A stretch of 49,542 nucleotides of DNA from a virus: IMG/VR virus record IMGVR_UViG_3300047476_001021, positions 1 through 49,542 of that record. One strand, written 5' to 3'. The notes under the pieces are model-generated. The model had not been told where the DNA came from. It saw nothing but the letters and a program-made list of their open reading frames with translations, and did no database searches. The stretch's first letter is position 1. Each line of letters starts with the position of its first letter. Positions 1 to 7,613 of the stretch are shown one piece after another. A program made the position numbers and the translations under genes.

Positions 1-1
1 C

Positions 2-1413
<1,412 letters not shown>

Positions 1414-1425
1414 ACATAAGAGATT

Positions 1426-1452
1426 GGGCTGCTTTGGCAGCCCTTTCTTTTT
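1426..1452 (+). terminator. Rho-independent terminator after nrdEF
   Basis: Perfect 7-bp stem GGGCTGC/GCAGCCC (1426-1432 with 1437-1443), loop TTTG, followed by TTTCTTTTT. It closes the nrdEF transcript. Confidence 0.9.
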
Positions 1453-1461
1453 GCAAAGAAA

Positions 1462-1497
1462 TGGTATAATTATATAGTTAAGCTTCCCCAGCTTAAC
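1462..1497 (+). promoter_or_regulatory. Extended -10 promoter with 5'-terminal hairpin
   Basis: TGG-TATAAT at 1462-1470, six bases, then a perfect 8-bp inverted repeat (GTTAAGCT 1477-1484, AGCTTAAC 1490-1497). If transcription starts 7 nt after the -10 box, as at other promoters here, the mRNA would begin exactly at the base of this hairpin. Confidence 0.6.
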
Positions 1498-1552
1498 AAA
1501 GGAGTGAAGGGAAATAAAAAGAGCTGTTGCCTATACTGGTTTAATCTCTTTA

Positions 1553-2539
1553 ATGACAATATTCTTTGTCATTGCCTTTGCTGTACCTGCAAAATCTGAA
1601 ATTGAGCAGGGGCTATATGTGGACGTTTATACCTACAGCCCAGAATATTTGCCAGAAAGACAGCCATATACGCTCTGTAAGGACAGCGTAGAGACAACTT
1701 GGACATCAGTTACCAATGTTAATCACGACTGGTACGGAGACATAGTAGCAGGATGCCAGGGGGATTTTGTGCTCATTCATTATTACGGATACATCACTAT
1801 GCCAATCACAGGTGAAGTTACATTTCAATCATTAGCAGACGATGGATTTTTTATGACAATAAATGATCAAATAGTTATAGATAATTGGTGGCTAAAGGGC
1901 TGCTCAGGAGGACAGGGAATACATTACTTTGAAGAAGGAATAAGTCAAAAGATAGATATTTGGTGGTATGAATATGGTGGGGGAGCTTGCAATATGCTTT
2001 ACACATACACAGAAGAACTAGGATATAATACATTGCCCGATGAAGTATTTACAAGAGATGCAATTCCAGTGGTTGTTGAGCCTACCCCAGAACCCACACC
2101 TACACCAACAGAAGAGCCTACACCAGAGCCTACACCCACTGAGCAGCCCACAGAAGAGCCAAAGCCACAACCAGAGCCACAGCCAGAACCTAAGCCAGAA
2201 GTCGAAGAAGAGACACAGGTAATCATTGAGCCACCAGCATTGCCAGAAATAATGGAGCCAACAAAAGAAGAGGTTATGCAAGAACTGCTTGCCGAAGCAC
2301 AAGAAAATGACATTATAGTTCCAGAAGAACTTGCAAGTGTACCAGTTATTGGGGCAGCAGTTGTGGCACTAGCTGACGCACTTAATTACTTGGGGAACGC
2401 AGGTGCAGATATGACACCAGAAGTTAGAGAGAAAGCAGAAGAGGTTGTAGTAGCTGCAATTGTAGCTGGACAGGTTGCACAAGTAGCTACAACAGCATCT
2501 GCAAGTGCTGCAGCCGCAGCAACAAGGAGAGTGAAATGA
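1553..2539 (+). CDS. Secreted PA14-domain protein
   Basis: Predicted exported carbohydrate-binding or adhesive protein. Residues 18-170 look like a PA14 beta-sandwich (LYVDVYTYSPEYLPER, then ADDGFFMTINDQIVIDNWW). Then comes a Pro/Glu/Thr linker of PEPTPTP-type repeats (about 178-222) and an Ala-rich C-terminal region ending ATRRVK. The annotated ATG at 1553 lies inside the hydrophobic signal core. The frame stays open upstream to an ATA at 1514 preceded by GGAG/AGGG, and reading from there gives a textbook signal peptide starting with Lys-Arg and ending VPAKS. The true start may therefore be the non-canonical ATA. Confidence 0.75.
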   Translation: MTIFFVIAFAVPAKSEIEQGLYVDVYTYSPEYLPERQPYTLCKDSVETTWTSVTNVNHDWYGDIVAGCQGDFVLIHYYGYITMPITGEVTFQSLADDGFFMTINDQIVIDNWWLKGCSGGQGIHYFEEGISQKIDIWWYEYGGGACNMLYTYTEELGYNTLPDEVFTRDAIPVVVEPTPEPTPTPTEEPTPEPTPTEQPTEEPKPQPEPQPEPKPEVEEETQVIIEPPALPEIMEPTKEEVMQELLAEAQENDIIVPEELASVPVIGAAVVALADALNYLGNAGADMTPEVREKAEEVVVAAIVAGQVAQVATTASASAAAAATRRVK

Positions 2540-2712
2540 AATTAATTAAACAAATAGTAAAAGACTTAATTGACCAATCTTGGACACTTTTGGGTATGAT
2601 TGTTGCTTGGTTAGTTTTGGAGGGTACTGCTAAAGATCTTACAGGAAACTTGATCTTGGTAACTCTCGCAGTCTGGATAATAACATTCAGGCTAAGAAAT
2701 CCAAAAGAATAA
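2536..2712 (+). CDS. Small membrane protein, holin candidate
   Basis: 58-aa protein whose ATG overlaps the stop of the PA14 gene (ATGA), implying translational coupling. After a short charged N-terminus (MKLIKQIVKDLIDQ) it has two hydrophobic segments (about 16-25 and 38-50) and a basic tail RLRNPKE. Size and topology fit a holin or holin-associated protein, but no specific family was recognised. Confidence 0.7.
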   Translation: MKLIKQIVKDLIDQSWTLLGMIVAWLVLEGTAKDLTGNLILVTLAVWIITFRLRNPKE

Positions 2713-2724
2713 GGAGTGATACAT

Positions 2725-2970
2725 ATGGATAAAGAAACAGTAATGAGTCTACTTGGTAGAATTGTTGCACTATTTCTAGTATCAGCATTGACAACAATTG
2801 GTGCTGGTGCTATCATTGGCATTGACACATTGCAAACTGCTATCTTGGCAGGTGTAATGGGAGTTGCTAATGTACTAGAAGATCTTTCTCGTGGCTATCT
2901 AAAAGATGGTAAGCTTTCAAAGAAAGAGATTGACGACGCATTTGCAGCAAACACACCAGAAAAGCGATAA
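2725..2970 (+). CDS. Small membrane protein, holin-like
   Basis: 81-aa protein. Residues 7-48 hold hydrophobic Gly/Ala-rich membrane segments (ALFLVSALTTIGAGAIIG). The tail LEDLSRGYLKDGKLSKKEID resembles the cytoplasmic end of small membrane proteins I have seen near lysis genes of actinobacteriophages. I chose ATG 2725 with AGGAG at 2712-2716; a GTG at 2716 lies inside that site. It follows the previous membrane protein directly, so the pair may be a holin/co-holin set for the endolysin at 5.1 kb. Confidence 0.75.
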   Translation: MDKETVMSLLGRIVALFLVSALTTIGAGAIIGIDTLQTAILAGVMGVANVLEDLSRGYLKDGKLSKKEIDDAFAANTPEKR

Positions 2971-2975
2971 GCTAC

Positions 2976-3004
2976 TTGACATCCCTCTTAGGTTCCTGTA
3001 TAAT
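2976..3004 (+). promoter_or_regulatory. Consensus sigma-70-type promoter of the tRNA array
   Basis: TTGACA at 2976-2981, 17-bp spacer, TATAAT at 2999-3004: a perfect housekeeping promoter about 30 bp before the first tRNA gene. Confidence 0.9.
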
Positions 3005-3033
3005 AAATATACAACTTAAGAGGGTTTGTCTAT

Positions 3034-3105
3034 TCCTCCTTAGCTCAGCGGCAGAGCAGAGAGCTGTTAACTCTAAGGTCCCTGGTTCGATCCCAGGAGG
3101 GGGAG
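3034..3105 (+). tRNA. tRNA-Asn(GTT)
   Basis: Complete cloverleaf. Acceptor TCCTCCT/AGGGGGA, T-arm CCTGG-TTCGATC-CCAGG, anticodon loop CTGTTAA. First gene of the array. No encoded CCA. Confidence 0.95.
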
Positions 3106-3158
3106 CGGAACTGAGGTCGGTAGTTAACTACCTGCAATATCGATAGGCTTCAGTTCTT

Positions 3159-3229
3159 GCGGATGTAGTTAAATGGTATAACCTCTGCCTTCCAAGCAGA
3201 TGTTGTGAGTTCGATTCTCACTATCCGTT
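3159..3229 (+). tRNA. tRNA-Gly(TCC)
   Basis: Acceptor GCGGATG/TATCCGT (G-U at both ends), anticodon arm TCTGC-CTTCCAA-GCAGA, T-arm GTGAG-TTCGATT-CTCAC. Confidence 0.93.
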
Positions 3230-3416
3230 CGATGGGAGTGACTTCTCATATAGGTGCTAGTGCTGAATCGCTAGACGCAAGGGAGTGATGCGTTAAACAT
3301 TTACTGCCATACCAAAGGCTATAGTGGATAGGAACATCCACAATGGTGCTGCTACTAGCAGGTGAGTAAAAGTGAATAGTCAGTGATGGCGATCTTGTCA
3401 ATCGTGCATCACAAAT

Positions 3417-3489
3417 GGTCCTGTAGAGCAGCGGAGTGCTCGTCACCCTGTCACGGTGAAGGTCGTGGGTTCGAATCCCATCAGGATCG
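3417..3489 (+). tRNA. tRNA-Asp(GTC)
   Basis: Acceptor GGTCCTG/CAGGATC, anticodon arm TCACC-CTGTCAC-GGTGA, T-arm GTGGG-TTCGAAT-CCCAT. A second tRNA-Asp(GTC) is encoded on the other strand at 27.7 kb. Confidence 0.94.
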
Positions 3490-3663
3490 CTCAAAGCACA
3501 TATCTGAACAATATGTGTGGAGATGGTACATCCGAATCCTACCTGTTCCAGCGGTAGAGTGAAAGTGTTCAGACTAATGAACTCTATGACTATGCCAGAA
3601 CTAGGATGTACAGCCAGTAGACAAAGATTTACCTAACCAAAGGTTGCATCGTGACTGGCAAAT

Positions 3664-3736
3664 GCCTCCTTAGCTCATTTGGTAGAGCAACGCTCTTGTA
3701 AAGCGTAGGTGGTCAGTTCGAATCTGACAGGGGGCT
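3664..3736 (+). tRNA. tRNA-Thr(TGT)
   Basis: Acceptor GCCTCCT/AGGGGGC, anticodon arm ACGCT-CTTGTAA-AGCGT, T-arm GTCAG-TTCGAAT-CTGAC. Confidence 0.95.
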
Positions 3737-3806
3737 CGTGGTGAACTGGGGTATGCTGCAGCTAAACCCCTGGTAACAAAACCAGTGATGCTGGACATCC
3801 ACAACT

Positions 3807-3896
3807 GGAAATATGGCTGAGTGGTCTAAAGCACGTCACTGCTAATGACGAGTAGGGTAAAATCTACCGTAGGTTCGAATCCTACTATTTCCGCCA
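3807..3896 (+). tRNA. tRNA-Ser(GCT)
   Basis: Class II tRNA with a long variable arm. Perfect acceptor GGAAATA/TATTTCC, anticodon arm CGTCA-CTGCTAA-TGACG, T-arm GTAGG-TTCGAAT-CCTAC, encoded CCA at 3894-3896. Confidence 0.95.
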
Positions 3897-3897
3897 C

Positions 3898-3969
3898 GTC
3901 CCCATCGTCTAGTGGTTAGGACACCAGCCTTTCACGTTGGTAACACGAGTTCGAATCTCGTTGGGGATA
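3898..3969 (+). tRNA. tRNA-Glu(TTC)
   Basis: Acceptor GTCCCCA/TGGGGAT, anticodon arm CCAGC-CTTTCAC-GTTGG, T-arm ACGAG-TTCGAAT-CTCGT. One base after the CCA of tRNA-Ser. Confidence 0.95.
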
Positions 3970-3970
3970 C

Positions 3971-3998
3971 TTGACAAACAATTTATCTATGCTATACT
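3971..3998 (+). promoter_or_regulatory. Promoter inside the tRNA array
   Basis: TTGACA 3971-3976, 16-bp spacer, TATACT 3993-3998. The predicted start falls at about 4005, inside the 5' arm of the long hairpin that follows. Confidence 0.8.
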
Positions 3999-4001
3999 AA
4001 G

Positions 4002-4092
4002 GATATGGAAATGATTATTGACCAGCTAGGCAAAAAGCGAATGTCGCTTGCCTATTATAGCTGGCAAGCCTAAATCATTATAATTCCATATC
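4002..4092 (+). ncRNA. Candidate long-hairpin RNA between tRNAs
   Basis: Four nested inverted repeats: GATATGGAA/TTCCATATC (4002-4010, 4084-4092), AATGATT/AATCATT (4010-4016, 4073-4079), CCAGCTA/TAGCTGG (4022-4028, 4058-4064) and an inner GGCA..AGCGA/TCGCTTGCC stem. It begins at the start site of the promoter at 3971-3998 and ends 2 nt before tRNA-Trp. It could be an independent small RNA or a processing hairpin for the downstream tRNAs. No known family recognised. Confidence 0.6.
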
Positions 4093-4094
4093 TT

Positions 4095-4168
4095 ATCGCA
4101 CTGGTGTAGTGGTAGCACGACAAGCTCCAACCTTGTAGGCGTGGGTTCGATTCCTACGTGCTTTGCCA
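4095..4168 (+). tRNA. tRNA-Trp(CCA), imperfect acceptor stem
   Basis: Anticodon arm ACAAG-CTCCAAC-CTTGT, T-arm GTGGG-TTCGATT-CCTAC, encoded CCA at 4166-4168. The acceptor arm ATCGCAC/GTGCTTT has two mismatches (positions 2-71 T-T and 3-70 C-T), unlike every other tRNA here, so function is uncertain. Confidence 0.8.
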
Positions 4169-4240
4169 GCTGTCGTAACTCAACGGAAGAGTGCTTGTCT
4201 ACGAAGCAAGATGTTATAGGTTCGAATCCTATCGATAGCA
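4169..4240 (+). tRNA. tRNA-Arg(ACG)
   Basis: Acceptor GCTGTCG/CGATAGC, anticodon arm CTTGT-CTACGAA-GCAAG with A34 (expected to become inosine through host TadA), T-arm ATAGG-TTCGAAT-CCTAT. Abuts the CCA of tRNA-Trp. Confidence 0.9.
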
Positions 4241-4262
4241 CGGAAAACTAAATAGAGAATAA

Positions 4263-4336
4263 TGCAGAGTAGAACAACCTGGTAGTTCAGCACCCTCATA
4301 AGGTGAAGGTTATGGGTTCGAATCCCATCTCTGCGA
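4263..4336 (+). tRNA. tRNA-Met(CAT)
   Basis: Acceptor TGCAGAG/CTCTGCG, anticodon loop CTCATAA, T-arm ATGGG-TTCGAAT-CCCAT. It lacks the GGG/CCC anticodon stem of initiators, so it is an elongator; an Ile (lysidine) identity cannot be excluded. Confidence 0.9.
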
Positions 4337-4370
4337 CTAAAAATTAAATAGTGTATGGTATACTCTTATT

Positions 4371-4757
4371 ATGAATACAAAACAACAAGGAGATATAGGG
4401 GTTGCCAAAGCAATCTATGCTTATACAGCTTTAGGATATGCTGTGAGCATTCCAAATACAGATAACACAAAGTATGATCTAATTATTGATAATGGAGAAT
4501 TGCTTCGTGTTCAGGTTAAAACAACAAGATATAAAACTGATTCTGGAATTTATAAAGCATTATTAAAAACTAATGGTGGGAATCAATCCTGGAATGGAAC
4601 AGTATCAAAACTAGACTCAAGTAATTTTGATATACTTTTTGTTTTAACTGAAGATGGGAATATGTATGAGTTTCCGTCAGAATATGTAAATGGAATGTCG
4701 AATATAAATCTTGGTCAAAAGGCTGAAAAGTATAGGCTGCAACTAAATACTTGGTAG
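4371..4757 (+). CDS. PD-(D/E)XK homing-type endonuclease in the tRNA array
   Basis: 128-aa protein with the core of PD-(D/E)XK endonucleases related to I-Ssp6803I: KYDLIIDNGELLRVQVKTTR at about residues 37-56 supplies D, then Q-V-K. Free-standing homing enzymes of this type sit beside phage tRNA genes. The start codon lies 6 nt after an extended -10 box (TGG-TATACT 4356-4364), implying a leaderless mRNA. The stop codon lies inside tRNA-Tyr: the last 5 bases are the first 5 of the tRNA acceptor. Insertion next to or into the array is likely. Confidence 0.8.
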   Translation: MNTKQQGDIGVAKAIYAYTALGYAVSIPNTDNTKYDLIIDNGELLRVQVKTTRYKTDSGIYKALLKTNGGNQSWNGTVSKLDSSNFDILFVLTEDGNMYEFPSEYVNGMSNINLGQKAEKYRLQLNTW

Positions 4758-4837
4758 GTTACTCAAGTGGTTAACGAGACCTGACTGTAAATCAGATGGC
4801 TTCGCCTTCGGGGGTTCGAATCCCTCACCTACCACCA
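4753..4837 (+). tRNA. tRNA-Tyr(GTA)
   Basis: Class II tRNA. Acceptor GGTAGGT/ACCTACC, anticodon arm CCTGA-CTGTAAA-TCAGA, long variable arm, encoded CCA 4835-4837. Its first five bases are also the last Trp codon/stop of the endonuclease gene. Confidence 0.93.
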
Positions 4838-4838
4838 A

Positions 4839-4912
4839 AGCCTATTAGCTCACTAGGTTAGAGCGTCACACTGATAATGTGAAGGTAGCTGGTTCGAATC
4901 CAGCATAGGCTA
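4839..4912 (+). tRNA. tRNA-Ile(GAT)
   Basis: Acceptor AGCCTAT/ATAGGCT, anticodon arm TCACA-CTGATAA-TGTGA, T-arm GCTGG-TTCGAAT-CCAGC. Confidence 0.95.
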
Positions 4913-4913
4913 C

Positions 4914-4984
4914 GGATCTAAAGCATTAAGGTGATGCACCAGACTCTTAATCTGGGGAACTTGGTTCGATACCAGGTAGGTCCA
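4914..4984 (+). tRNA. tRNA-Lys(CTT)
   Basis: Acceptor GGATCTA/TAGGTCC, anticodon arm CCAGA-CTCTTAA-TCTGG, T-arm CTTGG-TTCGATA-CCAGG. Confidence 0.93.
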
Positions 4985-4985
4985 C

Positions 4986-5058
4986 GTCCCTCTAGCTCAG
5001 TTGGCAGAGCAACAGACTTTTAATCTGTGGGTCCAGAGTTCGATCCTCTGGGGGGACA
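4986..5058 (+). tRNA. tRNA-Lys(TTT)
   Basis: Acceptor GTCCCTC/GGGGGAC, anticodon arm ACAGA-CTTTTAA-TCTGT, T-arm CAGAG-TTCGATC-CTCTG. Last gene of the first array. Confidence 0.95.
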
Positions 5059-5071
5059 CAACTAATCCTGC

Positions 5072-5092
5072 TATACTTGTATAGAGGAGGTC
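5072..5092 (+). promoter_or_regulatory. Endolysin promoter and RBS
   Basis: TATACT at 5072-5077, six bases, then GAGGAGG. The predicted transcript would begin at the Shine-Dalgarno sequence, giving a 16-nt leader. Confidence 0.55.
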
Positions 5093-5099
5093 ATATATT

Positions 5100-6356
5100 A
5101 TGGCAAAAGCACAATTCCCTATTGATGGGAAACCAGGAAAGGCGTGGAAGGTCACGTCTAGAATGGGGTGGCGTATACACCCTGTTCACAAAGAGAAGCG
5201 TCACCACAACGGAACTGACATTTGGGCAAAGGCAGAGCCTTGCTGGATCGAAGCTCCATACGACGGAAAAGTTATCAACGTTGGCAATAACCCCAACGGA
5301 TTCGGTAATTCAGTAACACTTCTACACAACATTGACGGAAAGCACTACGTCACACTATACGCACATATGGCAAATGGATCTGTTAAGGTCAAGAAGGGGC
5401 AGAAGATTGAGGCTGGAACACCTTTAGGAAAAATGGGGTCTACAGGAGTATCAACTGGTAAGCACCTACACTGGGAACTTCAGAAGGGTAAGAAGTGGGT
5501 TTGGAATACAAATGGCAAGAACTTTATCGAGCCTGTTGCGTTCTTTGATGCTCTTATTAAGAAGGAAGCTATTGTTGCTACAGCACCAGTAGTAACTCCT
5601 CCAGATGCTCCTGTTGCACCAGCACCTACTCACGATGACAAGGGAGCTGCTGCCGTTGCAAAAACTGTTAAGGAAGAAAAAAAGCCTGTTGCAGAAGAAA
5701 AGAAGCCAGTCGCACCACGATTTATCAGACCAGTACAGGCTAAAATCTCAGATGATTTTGCTGCACACAAAGCACGTAAATCTGTCAATCCTGGAACTGA
5801 TTATGTTATAGGAGTTGGAACACCTGTTGTTGCAGTTGCAGATGGAGTAATTGTTGGAGTTACAACATCTATTTCTGGTGCAGGTGGACGTATGGTCTGG
5901 CTTGACACCACTACAGATGGGTACAACTTTGACTATCTTCACTTAAGCAGAGTAGATGTCGCTGCAGGTCAGGCTGTCAAGCAGGGTCAGGTCATTGGAC
6001 TCTCAGGAGCTTCAGGCAAGGGTTCAGAGCGAGGTTACGGTCCTCACCTTCACCTATCTGCACGAATTGGTGGCAAGCACGTAAATGGTGCAGGAAACTT
6101 TGACTACGAAGCTTTCTTAGCACAGCAAGGTGGAAACACTGCTGCACCTGCTACACCTGCTGCTCCTAGCGGACGTAAGACTGTTAAGAAGGGTTCTAAG
6201 AATGCAGACGTAAAATATCTACAGCAAAAGCTTGGACTCGCTGCTGACGGTATTTTTGGTCCTAAGACACACGCTGCAGTAGTTGCTTTCCAAACATCCA
6301 AGGGCTTGGTTTCTGACGGTATCGTTGGTCCAAAAACTTGGGCTGCTATTGGATAA
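5100..6356 (+). CDS. Endolysin: two M23 domains plus PG_binding_1
   Basis: 418-aa peptidoglycan hydrolase. Domain 1 (about 5-150) is an M23 metallopeptidase with HHNGTDI and HLHWE zinc-binding motifs. A Pro/Ala/Lys linker follows (about 158-200). Domain 2 (about 202-345) is a second M23 fold that keeps GPHLHLS, but its first motif reads NPGTDY, so the first zinc-ligand His is replaced by Asn. The C-terminus (about 360-418) is a PG_binding_1 domain (DVKYLQQKLGLAADGIFGPKT). Domain 2 may therefore bind rather than cut. ATG 5100 has GAGGAGG upstream. Two holin-like genes lie 2 kb upstream. Confidence 0.92.
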   Translation: MAKAQFPIDGKPGKAWKVTSRMGWRIHPVHKEKRHHNGTDIWAKAEPCWIEAPYDGKVINVGNNPNGFGNSVTLLHNIDGKHYVTLYAHMANGSVKVKKGQKIEAGTPLGKMGSTGVSTGKHLHWELQKGKKWVWNTNGKNFIEPVAFFDALIKKEAIVATAPVVTPPDAPVAPAPTHDDKGAAAVAKTVKEEKKPVAEEKKPVAPRFIRPVQAKISDDFAAHKARKSVNPGTDYVIGVGTPVVAVADGVIVGVTTSISGAGGRMVWLDTTTDGYNFDYLHLSRVDVAAGQAVKQGQVIGLSGASGKGSERGYGPHLHLSARIGGKHVNGAGNFDYEAFLAQQGGNTAAPATPAAPSGRKTVKKGSKNADVKYLQQKLGLAADGIFGPKTHAAVVAFQTSKGLVSDGIVGPKTWAAIG

Positions 6357-6371
6357 TTAGCGAATTTGTAG

Positions 6372-6408
6372 TATAATAGTAGTCCCCTCAGATTTTTCTG
6401 GGGGGATT
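6372..6408 (+). promoter_or_regulatory. Promoter with 5'-terminal hairpin (may also terminate the endolysin transcript)
   Basis: TATAAT 6372-6377, six bases, then the stem CCCCTCAGA/TCTGGGGGG starting at 6384, followed by ATTTACTTT. Layout matches the promoter at 1462. Confidence 0.55.
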
Positions 6409-6424
6409 TACTTTAAGGATTTAT

Positions 6425-6601
6425 ATGGCGTACTATGAATACAAGTGTCCAGACTGTGAGACACTAAAGACAGTTAGTCGTGGGATGACAGAGGATGACC
6501 CTGGATATTCGTGTGAGACTTGCAATTCAGAGCTAATTAGGGTATACTCTAATATAGGAGTTAGTTTTAAAGGCTCTGGTTTTTATTCCACCGATAAGTA
6601 G
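6425..6601 (+). CDS. FmdB-like zinc-ribbon protein
   Basis: 58-aa protein starting MAYYEYKCPDC, with a second knuckle CETC at about residue 30: the short zinc ribbon of the FmdB regulatory-protein family (Zn-ribbon_8). The tail GVSFKGSGFYSTD is also typical of that family. Its role in phages is unknown. First gene of a rightward cassette running to 10.2 kb. Confidence 0.85.
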   Translation: MAYYEYKCPDCETLKTVSRGMTEDDPGYSCETCNSELIRVYSNIGVSFKGSGFYSTDK

Positions 6602-6610
6602 GAGGTCCCA

Positions 6611-6847
6611 ATGACTGAGACTGAAGTAAAAGAGTTTGTTCTTTCCGCCCTTGATCGATGTGATGCCTGTGGCTCACAAGCCTATGTAAAGGCTACAGGA
6701 GTAACAGGAGATCTTTTGTTCTGTGCTCACCACTTTGGCAAGATTGAAAATGATGCATCGGCATCAGACAAAATGTTGAAGTTTGCGTTTGACATTATTG
6801 ATGAACGTGAAAAGCTTACTGAAAACCGATTGAAGGGTGACGATTAA
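6611..6847 (+). CDS. DUF7455-like zinc-binding protein
   Basis: 78-aa protein with the actinobacterial signature ALDRCDACGSQAYVKA followed by LLFCAHHFGK, i.e. CxxC plus CxHH as likely zinc ligands, then a charged helical tail. Homologues are small actinobacterial proteins of unknown function. AGGAGG precedes the ATG by 6 nt. The stop overlaps the next start (TAATG). Confidence 0.8.
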   Translation: MTETEVKEFVLSALDRCDACGSQAYVKATGVTGDLLFCAHHFGKIENDASASDKMLKFAFDIIDEREKLTENRLKGDD

Positions 6848-7167
6848 TGGATCATAGTAAGATTGACGAGCTTATTCTTAACGGAAGCCTTGAAGTTAGC
6901 GGTATTACAGATGATGGCAACTTTACATTTGTCTTCACAGATAAACTAAAAGAGAATGATCCAGATACTTATGCAGCAGTAGTGACACACTTTTATTCAA
7001 TTATTGCAAAGTTTTGGGAGCTAGGATTCCTTGAGTTTGACATTTCTGATAGTAACCCAATAGTAATGCTTACTGAAAAAGCATTTGATAAAACTGAAGT
7101 TGATAAGCTTTCTGAAATTGAAAGAATTAATCTTGGTTTAGTTATTCAGTCATTCACTCAACACTAA
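6847..7167 (+). CDS. Hypothetical acidic protein
   Basis: 106 aa, soluble, acidic, beta-rich N-terminus (LEVSGITDDGNFTFVFTDKL), helical C-terminus. No family recognised. Translationally coupled to the preceding gene through a 1-nt TAATG overlap. Confidence 0.7.
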   Translation: MDHSKIDELILNGSLEVSGITDDGNFTFVFTDKLKENDPDTYAAVVTHFYSIIAKFWELGFLEFDISDSNPIVMLTEKAFDKTEVDKLSEIERINLGLVIQSFTQH

Positions 7168-7184
7168 TATATAATAGGTATAGT

Positions 7185-7613
7185 ATGGAATACTTACTAG
7201 GTTCTGTTGTCACAGCGTTAACCATCTTAGTTATGAACCGCTGGGTTGAGTCACGGCACTCAGTAAAAAGCAATCTAAAGATTGATGTAAGGCAGAGCAA
7301 GAACTTTAAAAATTTTATGAAGATTCTTGTACCAGAGCCATCATTCAGTAAAGCTGATTCTCAGTCGCTTAAGCATTTTGATAGCAAGCACTTGAGAATT
7401 CTAGTTCTTGAAGGTAACGCATACTGGATTGCAAATAATATTTTTTATACAGCAGACATTGTAGATGGAGACATTGATAAAGATAATGCACGACAAGTTG
7501 ACACAATGACTATGGATAAGGTACAATTGAAAAAGATGATGTTCATAATCGAAAAACTAACAGAAGGGTTAGACAATGATAGTAGGAATTCAGGGGACAA
7601 AGGCATTCAGTGA
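7185..7613 (+). CDS. Hypothetical membrane-anchored protein
   Basis: 142 aa. One N-terminal membrane helix (LLGSVVTALTILVMN) followed by a soluble domain of no recognised family. A TATAAT at 7170-7175 lies 9 nt before the ATG, so the transcript would have almost no leader. The 3' end overlaps the next gene by 38 nt. Confidence 0.65.
   Translation: MEYLLGSVVTALTILVMNRWVESRHSVKSNLKIDVRQSKNFKNFMKILVPEPSFSKADSQSLKHFDSKHLRILVLEGNAYWIANNIFYTADIVDGDIDKDNARQVDTMTMDKVQLKKMMFIIEKLTEGLDNDSRNSGDKGIQ

Noticed and set aside
1999-2313. Open frame on the minus strand across the Pro/Glu linker of the PA14 gene
   Set aside because: Ser/Gly-rich low-complexity mirror of the CCA/GAA repeats; no RBS, antisense to a recognised gene.
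3246-3494. Minus-strand frames in the tRNA array (also 4026-4241)
   Set aside because: They run antisense through tRNA genes and hairpins; translated text is the usual reverse of T-arms.
3525-3611. Fourteenth tRNA gene in the first array
   Set aside because: ATCCTA/TAGGAT and a hairpin could mimic a cloverleaf, but there is no T-arm TTC-R-A-N-Y loop and no valid anticodon loop.
2976-5058. Attachment (att) site at a tRNA gene with integration module
   Set aside because: No integrase, excisionase or repressor in the window; the tRNA genes are complete phage-borne copies.
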